From Polyangiaceae bacterium (GTDB lineage: Bacteria; Myxococcota_A; Polyangia; Polyangiales; Polyangiaceae), in NCBI GenBank assembly GCA_020633205.1, contig JACKEB010000011.1, positions 1,098,501 through 1,162,500 of the forward strand: 64,000 nt of DNA. Reading direction: 5' to 3'. Shown here piece by piece: positions 17,769 through 25,152 of this stretch (position 1 is the stretch's first letter; every line of letters starts with the position of its first letter). A model generated the notes under the pieces. The model was not told the DNA's origin and did no database searches. It saw nothing but the letters and a program-made list of their open reading frames with translations. The translations under genes and the position numbers were made by a program.

Positions 17769-19316
17769 CTAGCCCTGGGCCAGGCCGCGGATCGCTTTGA
17801 TGCGCTTGCCGAGCAGGCCAGCGAGCTTGAACAGCGCGCCGAAGCTGCCTTGGTTTCGTAGCACGAGCGCTTGGCTCATCGCTTCCAAGTCGTCGTTCGC
17901 AGGGAACCAGAAGGGATCGGGTTTGCTCGAGCTGTCGACCAGCACGGTGCGCGGGCGCACGAACGAGTGATACGCGTGGCGACTGGCGGCGATGCCGGTG
18001 CCGGTTTCCTTGACACCGGTCCAGGGTGTTTCCGGGAGGATGCCCGTGAAGGAGTGGTTGTTCACCAAGGCGACGCCGACCTCGAGGCGCCTGGCCAGGG
18101 CCTCTCCGCGCGCGATGTCACGCGTCCAGATCGAGCCGTTTAGACCATATTTACTGGCGTTTGCCTGCTTGACGGCGTCGGCGGCATCGTCCACGCGGAT
18201 CACAGCGACAACGGGACCGAAGGTCTCCTCCGCGACGACGAGCATGTCTGGCGTGCAGTGGTCGAGCACTGTGGGTCGGTAGCCGTAGCCGTTCCCCGTG
18301 GCTTCACCGCCCGCGACGACGGTTGCACCCTTGGCGACGGCGTCCGCGACGTGGCGCTCGACGATGGCTAGCTGCGCCGCGTTCTGCAGCGGGCCGAGAT
18401 CCGTCGGGCCGTCTCCAGGTGCAACGCGCAGCTTGCTGGCGATGTTGCCGAGTCGCTTGACGAACTCGTCGGCGATGCTGCTCTCCACGTAAACGCGCTC
18501 GATGCCCGCGCAGTTTTGTCCTGCGTTGTGCATCGACCACTGGGCGATCCCTACGGCGGTGCGCTCGAGATCGCAGTCGCTGAGCACGATGGCCGCGTCC
18601 TTTCCGCCCAGCTCGAGACTCGCGGGAATCAGCCGCTCTGCGGCGGCGAGTGCGACCTTGCGCCCGGTGGGCACGGAGCCGGTGAATACGATGCTGTCCA
18701 CGCCTTCATCGATCAGGCCCTGACCGACGTCGCCTCGCCCTTGGACGAGGCCAACCAAGCCTTCGGGGAGCACCGCGGAGACCTGCTCATGCAGCCACGC
18801 GCCGGACCGGGGCGAGTGCTCCGACGGCTTCATCACCACACCGTTGCCGGCGAGCAGCGCTGGCCAGAGTGACTTGTAGAAGTTCGAGATCGGGTAGTTC
18901 CACGGGGCGATGATGCCAATGACTCCGCGCGGAAGAGGTTCGACCACGACGCGCTTCCCGGGGAAGTCGAGCGACGAGAGCTTGATGCGTTCGGGCTCCA
19001 GCGCAACCTTTGCCGCGCGGATAGCCCCCTTGATGTAGTCGGCCGTGCTGGCGATCTCCGTCATGCGGCACTCCGTCTTGCCGCGTCCGGTCTCGTCGCT
19101 CAGCACCTGACAACCGGCCTCCTGGTTGTCGAGAATGCGCTGTCCTACCTGCTTCAAGAGCTCAGCGCGCTGTCCGACGCTCAGCTGACCCCACTCAACC
19201 TGAGCTTTACGGGCGGAAATGATCGCCCGATGCACGTCGTCGCGACTGGACGCCTCCACCGGAGGCAACTCACGACCGTCGGCAGGACAAACAGAACCAG
19301 GATGGGGGTTAGCCAT
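17769..19316 (-). CDS. NAD(P)-dependent aldehyde dehydrogenase
   Basis: 515 aa from the ATG at 19316 (GAAGG upstream); a GTG at 19331 would add five residues. All family landmarks are visible: the cofactor and active-site PWN at 138-140, FTGS at 211-214, the general base in ELGGK (Glu 235) and the catalytic Cys 269 in GQNCAG. It oxidises an aldehyde to the acid using NAD(P); the substrate cannot be told, although the general layout resembles the succinate-semialdehyde/betaine-aldehyde group. The tail after about residue 460 is longer than in standard members and hydrophobic near its end (LFKLAGLLGKRIKAIRGL), perhaps a membrane-binding helix. Active enzyme expected. Confidence 0.93.
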   Translation of the reverse strand: MANPHPGSVCPADGRELPPVEASSRDDVHRAIISARKAQVEWGQLSVGQRAELLKQVGQRILDNQEAGCQVLSDETGRGKTECRMTEIASTADYIKGAIRAAKVALEPERIKLSSLDFPGKRVVVEPLPRGVIGIIAPWNYPISNFYKSLWPALLAGNGVVMKPSEHSPRSGAWLHEQVSAVLPEGLVGLVQGRGDVGQGLIDEGVDSIVFTGSVPTGRKVALAAAERLIPASLELGGKDAAIVLSDCDLERTAVGIAQWSMHNAGQNCAGIERVYVESSIADEFVKRLGNIASKLRVAPGDGPTDLGPLQNAAQLAIVERHVADAVAKGATVVAGGEATGNGYGYRPTVLDHCTPDMLVVAEETFGPVVAVIRVDDAADAVKQANASKYGLNGSIWTRDIARGEALARRLEVGVALVNNHSFTGILPETPWTGVKETGTGIAASRHAYHSFVRPRTVLVDSSSKPDPFWFPANDDLEAMSQALVLRNQGSFGALFKLAGLLGKRIKAIRGLAQG

Positions 19317-19470
19317 GGCGCCTTCTATCACGCATCCGCCACGCGCAGAGCAGCCTTCGGGTGGCGGAGCTGTGACACGCGTTCAGTGGTCTTGGGTGTC
19401 TACAGTCGGTCGCGTGGAACGCGAGTGAAGCGCTAGCGCGTGAAAAGCGGCCAAACCTCGTTACGCTGGT

Positions 19471-21357
19471 ATGTTTGACGGCATGCCCCCTCTCAGCTTC
19501 CGCTTACGTTCTCCCCAAACCGCGCTGCTTGGGTTGGTGACCCTGTTCTGGATCAACGGTTGCGGATCCAGGACACCGCTGGGGTTCGACGACGATGGCA
19601 GCTCGGGGTCGTCCGGTAGCGCAGGCACAGGCGCGGTTGGTGGTGTCGCCGGCGTGGGCGCCGAAGGTGGCTTCGGCGGAAACAGCGCTGCTGGCGGTTT
19701 TGGCGGCAACGGTGCGGCGGGGGCCGGGGCCGAAGGTGGCTTCGGTGGAAATGGCGCGGCGGGCTCTGGCGCCGAAGGTGGCTTTGGAGGCAACGGTGCT
19801 GAAGGCGGCTTTGGTGGCGGCAGCTGTGCACCACCGGACTGCGGCACGTGCCCCGACTGCTGGTCGGTCTGCCTGTGCAGCGGCTCGACTCCCGACTTTT
19901 GCGCGAAGGTGTGCGACGGGGTCGGTGGGGCAGCAGGCCAGGGTGGCTTTGGCGGGCAAGGTGGGTTCGGCGGTAACGGCGCTGTGGGTGGCAGCGGAGC
20001 GGTTGGCGGCAGCGGAGCGGTTGGCGGCAGCGGCGGTAGCAACGTCGTCTGCGGTGGTCAGGTTTGTTCGCCGGTGAACGTGCTCGGCGCGATCGAGCTC
20101 AGCGCGTGCTGCACCGGAATCAGCGGTGCGACGTGTGGCGTGGACACCGGACCCATCGCGGGCGTTCCGGGGATCCCGATCGGCTGCATCCCGAAGAACC
20201 AAGCCGGCTTCTTCGATCCCACTTGTCCTCAGCTCGATACGCCTGCTGGTCCGCTTCCCGGTTGTTGCCGCCCGAACGGGTTGTGCGGAAACGACTTGAG
20301 CCTCGCTGAGCTTGGCTGCGTGGAGACGTCGAGCTGGGGCGGACCGCCGCCTCAAGCCTGCAGCAGTGGAACCGGAGGCGCTGGCGGCTTCGGTGGCCAA
20401 GGTGGCTTTGGGGGACAGGGCGGCTTTGGTGGTGGTCCGCAAAACGACTGCTGTTCAGTCGGCTCGACCCCGGGTTGCACTCCCTCTGGGATTGCCGCGT
20501 GCGTGTGTCAGCAGGACGCCTTCTGCTGCAATCAGACCTGGGACTCGATCTGCGTGAGCGAGGTCGAGCAGTTTGGATGCGGAACATGTAACGGCGGCGT
20601 GGGCGGCTCCGCCGGCACGGGTGGTACCTCGAGTGTCGGTGGTGCTGGCGGGCAGGGCGGCTTTGGCGCGACCGGCGGCTTTGGCGCGACCGGCGGCGTT
20701 GGTGCAACCGGCGGCTTTGGTGCAACCGGCGGCTTTGGTGGCAGCGTGGGCGGCGTTGCCGGTGTGGGCGCTACGGGCGGCAGTGGCGGTTCCGTGGGGA
20801 GCTGCTGTACGAACAACCCGACTCCGCTTTGTGATGACATCGGGGTTGCCCAGTGCGTGTGCTCCCAAGATCCTTTCTGCTGTCAGCAGCGCTGGGACTC
20901 GATCTGCGTGAGTGAGGTAGACAGCTTGGGCTGTGGTAGCTGCAACGGTGGAACGGGTGGCACCAGCAGCGTCGGCGGTGCAGGTGGCTTCGGTGGTACT
21001 GGCGCGGTCGGCGGCACCGGTGGCTTCGGCGGCACTGGCGGCGCAGCCGGTAGCGGAGCCACTGGCGGGAGCGGCGGCACCGGCGGCATCGAAGCCTGCA
21101 TCGATCTGGCGACCAATGAGTGCGACGTCTGCAGCTGCGTTTCCTGCTTCACGCAGCTCGACGCCTGCATTCAGGATGCAGGCTGCACTGAGATCATCGA
21201 TTGCGTCAATGCAACGGGTTGCTCTGGCTTCCAGTGTTACCAGGCGAACACCTGTCGTCCCGTGATTGACGCCAACGGGGGACTGTTCGGCCCCTCGCTG
21301 AACCGCGTCGTACAGCTCTCGAACTGCGTCAATCAAAGCGGCTGTCCCTGCCCTTGA
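19471..21357 (+). CDS. Large secreted lipoprotein with Gly-rich and Cys-rich blocks
   Basis: 628 aa; the start at 19471 or the internal ATG at 19483 are both possible. Signal peptide ends LFWINGC (lipobox). The rest alternates between Gly-rich blocks with strong tandem repeats (GGFGGNG, GAVGGS, GGFGAT) and compact Cys-rich blocks. One Cys block is present twice in clear form: CVCQQDAFCCNQTWDSICVSEV and CVCSQDPFCCQQRWDSICVSEV, at about residues 345 and 465, each ending C-G-[TS]-C-N-G-G. This duplicated 50-residue Cys module is extracellular in type and I know no function for it. Likely a surface or matrix protein. Two hairpins downstream end transcription against the convergent gene. Confidence 0.8.
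   Translation: MFDGMPPLSFRLRSPQTALLGLVTLFWINGCGSRTPLGFDDDGSSGSSGSAGTGAVGGVAGVGAEGGFGGNSAAGGFGGNGAAGAGAEGGFGGNGAAGSGAEGGFGGNGAEGGFGGGSCAPPDCGTCPDCWSVCLCSGSTPDFCAKVCDGVGGAAGQGGFGGQGGFGGNGAVGGSGAVGGSGAVGGSGGSNVVCGGQVCSPVNVLGAIELSACCTGISGATCGVDTGPIAGVPGIPIGCIPKNQAGFFDPTCPQLDTPAGPLPGCCRPNGLCGNDLSLAELGCVETSSWGGPPPQACSSGTGGAGGFGGQGGFGGQGGFGGGPQNDCCSVGSTPGCTPSGIAACVCQQDAFCCNQTWDSICVSEVEQFGCGTCNGGVGGSAGTGGTSSVGGAGGQGGFGATGGFGATGGVGATGGFGATGGFGGSVGGVAGVGATGGSGGSVGSCCTNNPTPLCDDIGVAQCVCSQDPFCCQQRWDSICVSEVDSLGCGSCNGGTGGTSSVGGAGGFGGTGAVGGTGGFGGTGGAAGSGATGGSGGTGGIEACIDLATNECDVCSCVSCFTQLDACIQDAGCTEIIDCVNATGCSGFQCYQANTCRPVIDANGGLFGPSLNRVVQLSNCVNQSGCPCP
20656..20742. repeat. Tandem 18-bp repeats coding for GGFGAT
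   Basis: Nearly five copies of an 18-bp unit (last one partial) within the lipoprotein gene, encoding G-G-[FV]-G-A-T. A second, shorter set (GAVGGS, 18 bp, three units) lies at about 19985-20035. Confidence 0.8.
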
Positions 21358-21386
21358 GTTGGGCTTTCATTGAACAAGAAGAAGAA

Positions 21387-21418
21387 AGCCTGAATCCGGG
21401 AGGAATCGGATTCAGGCT
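21387..21418. terminator. Hairpin, probable terminator
   Basis: Perfect 12-bp stem AGCCTGAATCCG/CGGATTCAGGCT with an 8-base loop, 30 bp after the stop of the 19471-21357 gene. On the minus strand it is followed by a T/C-rich stretch (TTTCTTCTTCTTG), so it may also stop transcription coming from the right. Confidence 0.6.
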
Positions 21419-21502
21419 CTCGATTCGCGCTTGTTGACTGGGTCAGCGAAAGAGGGATTCGCCTCACCAGAGGGAACGCGAATAAGCAAGCGGGCTTGAT
21501 GG

Positions 21503-21561
21503 GTTTGGGGGTGAGGGTCTCTGCTCCCGGAGTAGACTTGGAGCAAAGACCCCCACCAAAC
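21503..21561. terminator. Long imperfect inverted repeat between convergent genes
   Basis: Left arm GTTTGGGGGTGAGGGTCTCT and GCTCC pairs with right arm GGAGC, AAAGACCCCCACCAAAC, with two small bulges. It ends 4 bp before the stop codon of the convergent 21566-24154 gene. The TTTGGGGGTGAGG core is shared with other intergenic hairpins in the window. Confidence 0.55.
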
Positions 21562-21565
21562 TGAC

Positions 21566-24154
21566 TCAGAACGCCGTCGGGCAGCCGTCGAAGCCGAACG
21601 GAATCGGCTGCTCCGTGGTGCTGCTGTCGATGCTCAGCAAGAACTGGATCAGGTCTTCCCGATCCTGTGCTGCGTTGGTGCCCGTGAGGAAGGCCGCGTT
21701 GACCGCGCGGTAATGCGCCTCCCAGGTGGTGCCAGTGAACATCTCTTCCAGGTCCTTGGCGCCGCCGTGGTGGAAGAACGGTGCCCCAACGCTCAGGCCG
21801 TAGAGCGATGGGATGTTGTAGCCGCCGCGGCCCTGGGCGCGCGTCCCGTTGGCGCGTACTTCGACCTCATCCGTTGCCGTGACGTTGCCCGGAACCCCGA
21901 ACGTGCCGACCTTACGAATGACGCAAGCGACGTGGTTCGGTCCCTGTGCTCCCGCAACGCTGTCCGATGCTGCGTTCTGGGTGCTGAGCTGGAAGTCACC
22001 GCTGTGATCCGTCCAGGTGGCGGGCCATGCAGGCGGCGCAGTGAAGACCGAGGTGCCGAGGGCGGTGTTGGTCGCTGTCGAAGGTGTGTAGAACCTCCGG
22101 GAAACGGTCCAACCGGGGCCGCCGTGGCAGCTAACGCAGCCGCCGTTGCTGTTGGTGCCTTCGATGAACTCGCCAAACAGTACGGCGCCTCGTGCCACCG
22201 CCGCGGAGTCCAGCAGCTTGCGTCCAGAAGGCGGACGGATCTGCTTGGCCCAGGCTTCGATCGCGTCGAAATCCTTGGTTCCGCAGTTCTCCGCGGCGTC
22301 CTGGAACTCCTTGGCCGGCTTGCCGTTGACGCCCTTCACGCCGTCACCCAGCGCGGTTGGCTTGAGCGCACCCGAACAGTCGGTTGCGCCCGCACCGGTG
22401 TCCGGCTCCTGAATGGCGCCAGCGCCGCCCTGAACACCGACGGTGTTCGCGTTGAAGTCGTGCATCTCATCGAACACTGCGGTGTGGTTGAAGATGCGTT
22501 GCTTCTGGTTTGCGCCGGGGCCATGGGAGTAGGAGCCTGCCAGGGACACCGACTTGCGCGGTCCCGCCGCGAAGCGCCAGACCACATTGTCGCTCAAGCC
22601 ACCGGGGTGACAAGAAGAGCAGCTCGACCAGGCGCTATCGGACCAGCGAGCGCGACCGGTGAAGAAGAAGCGCTTGCCCTCCTCGACCTTCTGCTCGTTG
22701 GGGTTCGTTGGCAGGTCGCACGACTTGACCGTTGCCGCGAGGGTCTGCGTCGTGAAGTCCATCACACCGAGCGAGCGGCTCACCCAGCAGTTGACCCACG
22801 CCTTCGGGCTGGCGTGCCCCGCGACGATACCCGTCGGGTTCTTGCAGCCGCCGGGGCCGGTCGGCGGTGCCTGCAGGACATCCATCTGGCGCACGCCGTT
22901 CGGGTGACCCACGGTGACCGACGGGCCAAAGCCAACGCGCTGAATCACGTCAGCGCCGCGAGACGCCACGTAAGCGACGTCCGGGGCGATGAAGTCGACA
23001 TCCACGATATCCGCGAGGAAGAAGATGGGGTCGCTGCCAGCGTCCGTCTTCACCGCACGGGCGAGGTTCACCGTGTGGTTCGTGTCGACGGTGCGGTCGC
23101 TGATGTTCGCAGAGTATATGACGGGCTGGACGTTGCCGTTGGACGTCGGCGGCCCATTGGGAGACACCGAGATACTGGTGATGTAGAGCTTGTCGCCTTG
23201 GATGTTCACCGAACCAAGTTGGTTCGGTGATGTCATCGCGGTGCCAGCACCGGGGGTGCTCTTTGGTTCGAAACCGCTGTCGACCGGCTGGAAAACGACG
23301 TCTTGCCCGGAAGCGGTGAGGTCGCTCACGTTGAAGAAGCGCACGCGGCCTTGACGGCTCTCGTCGGTGCCTTCCACGCCGATTGACTCGCCGAAGAACT
23401 CCGGCACCACGAGCAGCTCGTCGCTGTCGTCGTTGTCGAGGTCGTTGGTCACAGCGAGCGCGTAGGGCGTATCAACGCCGGTGATGCGATCGACGACCTG
23501 CATGGTCGAGGTATCGATGACTGCGATGCTGCCTTCGGCGTGCTCAGCCACGAACAGGAGCTTGCCCGTCGGTGAGAGGGCCAGGCCCGTGGGCTCCGAA
23601 CCGACAGCGACTGGCGTGCCGGCGCTGGGGCTTGACCCATCGATGCCATCTACGCGCACCACCGTTGCATCCGCGCGGTTTGCGACGAACACACTCGTGT
23701 CATTGGGGTGGATCACCACGCTCGAGGGTTCACCGCCGGTAGGCACGCTCGCGCGCAACGTGTTGTTCGACGTATCGAAGATACTGATGCCGCCGCAGTC
23801 TTGGTTCGCCATCACCACCGTGGCATCGTCACTGGTCAGGGCGACGGTGCTCGAGCGCGAAGCGCGGGGCAGTACATTGGCAGCACCGCCAGTGCCGCCG
23901 GCGCCCGCGTTACCCGCGGCTCCGCCAACCGCTCCGGTTCCAGCCGAGCCGCCGACAGCGCCTGCGCCGCCGTTGCCAGCCGTCGTGTTGCCTGCGCTGC
24001 CACCTTCGCCAGCGTTGCCTGCGGTGCTACCGCCCGCGCCTCCTGCGGCGCCGTTGCCGCCATTCCCGCCGCCACCATCGTCGCTGCCGCACGCCGCGAG
24101 CAGCAGGCCGACGGCGCACGCGCCAATCAGGGTCGTTGAAGCCAAACGTCTCAT
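21566..24154 (-). CDS. Lipoprotein: YVTN-type propeller fused to di-haem cytochrome c peroxidase-like domain
   Basis: 862 aa from the ATG at 24154, which has GGAGG upstream and begins the signal peptide; the frame is open to 24334 but that extension is not signal-like. Lipobox LLLAAC, then a Gly/Ala spacer to about residue 95. Residues about 100-450 contain YVTN/YncE-like propeller blades (DTSNNTLRASVPTGGEPSSV, FVANRADATVVRVDG). The C-terminal half has two haem c motifs, CSSCH near residue 514 and CVSCH near 672, in the arrangement of MauG/cytochrome c peroxidases. Such proteins reduce peroxides or carry out oxidations in the periplasm or at the surface. Fusion to a propeller is a known but less common layout. 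Substrate unknown. Confidence 0.87.
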   Translation of the reverse strand: MRRLASTTLIGACAVGLLLAACGSDDGGGGNGGNGAAGGAGGSTAGNAGEGGSAGNTTAGNGGAGAVGGSAGTGAVGGAAGNAGAGGTGGAANVLPRASRSSTVALTSDDATVVMANQDCGGISIFDTSNNTLRASVPTGGEPSSVVIHPNDTSVFVANRADATVVRVDGIDGSSPSAGTPVAVGSEPTGLALSPTGKLLFVAEHAEGSIAVIDTSTMQVVDRITGVDTPYALAVTNDLDNDDSDELLVVPEFFGESIGVEGTDESRQGRVRFFNVSDLTASGQDVVFQPVDSGFEPKSTPGAGTAMTSPNQLGSVNIQGDKLYITSISVSPNGPPTSNGNVQPVIYSANISDRTVDTNHTVNLARAVKTDAGSDPIFFLADIVDVDFIAPDVAYVASRGADVIQRVGFGPSVTVGHPNGVRQMDVLQAPPTGPGGCKNPTGIVAGHASPKAWVNCWVSRSLGVMDFTTQTLAATVKSCDLPTNPNEQKVEEGKRFFFTGRARWSDSAWSSCSSCHPGGLSDNVVWRFAAGPRKSVSLAGSYSHGPGANQKQRIFNHTAVFDEMHDFNANTVGVQGGAGAIQEPDTGAGATDCSGALKPTALGDGVKGVNGKPAKEFQDAAENCGTKDFDAIEAWAKQIRPPSGRKLLDSAAVARGAVLFGEFIEGTNSNGGCVSCHGGPGWTVSRRFYTPSTATNTALGTSVFTAPPAWPATWTDHSGDFQLSTQNAASDSVAGAQGPNHVACVIRKVGTFGVPGNVTATDEVEVRANGTRAQGRGGYNIPSLYGLSVGAPFFHHGGAKDLEEMFTGTTWEAHYRAVNAAFLTGTNAAQDREDLIQFLLSIDSSTTEQPIPFGFDGCPTAF

Positions 24155-24437
24155 GAGTCCTCCAGGTTCTGTGGGGCCGAAGGAACCGAGCTGCGCACGC
24201 AACACGGGCCTCGAACCCGCCTTACAAGTGCATCCGCGACGCGTTTTCGGCGAGTTAACCCGGGTTAAACGTTTGAGCCTCGACCCGGCTGCAGTCCGCC
24301 GCACCCTCTCGGGCGGCGATTCAGCCCGACGCAAAATGACCGGAGTCCAACGGACCCTGGGGTCCGACGTGCGTCCGGTGACGCGTTCGCGTTGCTTTAC
24401 AAAACGTGCCCTTGGGGTGGGGGCCCCGCCTGCGGGG

Positions 24438-24461
24438 GAGGGGGCTTGGGTAAGCCCCCTC
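24438..24461. terminator. Perfect GC-rich hairpin
   Basis: Stem GAGGGGGCTT/AAGCCCCCTC with loop GGGT, next to another GC palindrome (GGGGCCCC at about 24419-24426). It could be a terminator or part of a leader structure; no T-run follows. Confidence 0.4.
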
Positions 24462-24472
24462 GAGAAAAGTCA

Positions 24473-24586
24473 TAAGCACGGAAGTCTTGAGCAACAGACC
24501 TCGCTGCGGCGGAAGGCCGCCGCACCACACCCCGACGGGGTGCGGCGGCCTGCAGCATCGTGAGGGCTCAAGATTTACCGTGCTTA
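24473..24586. repeat. 114-bp palindromic element with ~20-bp terminal inverted repeats (MITE-like)
   Basis: Ends TAAGCACGG / CCGTGCTTA are perfectly complementary. The match continues inward (AAGTCTTGAGC against AAATCTTGAGC) to about 20 bp with one mismatch and one gap. The centre holds a nested hairpin at 24514-24551 (AGGCCGCCGCACC paired with a GC-rich partner ending GCGGCGGCCT). There is no coding capacity. It looks like a miniature inverted-repeat element or a structured regulatory element; only one copy is in the window and no clear target-site duplication was found. Confidence 0.55.
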
Positions 24587-24661
24587 ACTCGCGGGTCCGT
24601 TCGCGGAGACCCAAGCTGAGCGTCGACTTGGTCGGAGGAACCGACGACTTGGAGGCTCAAC

Positions 24662-25150
24662 ATGAATATGACCCGCGGACAGTTCTTGAGGATGGCGTTG
24701 ATTGCTGGCACGGCAACGCTCGGTACGAGCTTGGTTGGCTGTGGTAGTGATGACGGTGGGGACGGTGAAGGTGGCAGTGGCGGCACTGGCGGCTCGGGCA
24801 ACGGTGGCTCAGGCAACGGCGGCTCAGGCAACGGTGGCTCAGGCAACGGCGGCTCTGGTGGCCAGGCGACTGGAGGTTCCGCAGGGAATAATACTGCAGG
24901 CACCGGAGGCGGCGGCGGGGCGAGCTGTGAGGCGGCCATCGTGGGCAACCATGGTCACGAACTGGTCGTGACCCAGGAAGACATCGATGCCGGCGTGGAC
25001 AAGACCTACGACATCACCGGCGCGGCACTGCACAGCCACAGCGTGACGGTTACGGCAGCAGACTTCGCCACCCTCGCAGGGGGAAGCAGCGTGACCCTCA
25101 CATCCACCGACGCCGCGGCTCACAACCACAGCGTCACCGTCACCTGCTAG
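24662..25150 (+). CDS. Small His-rich lipoprotein with Gly-rich spacer
   Basis: 162 aa, ATG at 24662 with GGAGG eight bases upstream. Signal peptide ends TSLVGC (lipobox), followed by a 55-residue Gly/Ser/Asn spacer built from 15-bp tandem repeats. The last 75 residues form a small domain: CEAAIVGNHGHELVV, then HSHSVTVTAADFATL, then AAAHNHSVTVTC at the very end. The two H-x-H-S-V-T-V-T motifs and a Cys at either end suggest a compact beta domain closed by a disulfide that may bind a metal through its histidines (inference). Function unknown. It lies tail-to-tail with, and 2 bp from, the large regulator gene. Confidence 0.75.
   Translation: MNMTRGQFLRMALIAGTATLGTSLVGCGSDDGGDGEGGSGGTGGSGNGGSGNGGSGNGGSGNGGSGGQATGGSAGNNTAGTGGGGGASCEAAIVGNHGHELVVTQEDIDAGVDKTYDITGAALHSHSVTVTAADFATLAGGSSVTLTSTDAAAHNHSVTVTC
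24791..24850. repeat. Four tandem 15-bp repeats coding for GSGNG
   Basis: Four consecutive units GGCTCxGGCAACGGy that differ only at x and y, in the spacer of the small His-rich lipoprotein. Confidence 0.9.
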
Positions 25151-25152
25151 CG

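Larger units (their letters stand above)
24155..24661. other. 507-bp intergenic region with strong inverted repeats
   Basis: Divergent promoters for the di-haem gene (left) and the small His-rich lipoprotein (right) should lie here. It contains a perfect 10-bp hairpin at 24438-24461 and the palindromic element at 24473-24586, described separately. The ribosome-binding site GGAGG at about 24650 precedes the right-hand gene. No gene seen. Confidence 0.6.

Noticed and set aside
21713..23230. 505-codon plus-strand frame opposite the di-haem protein
   Set aside because: No motifs; the minus strand has two CxxCH sites and propeller blades.
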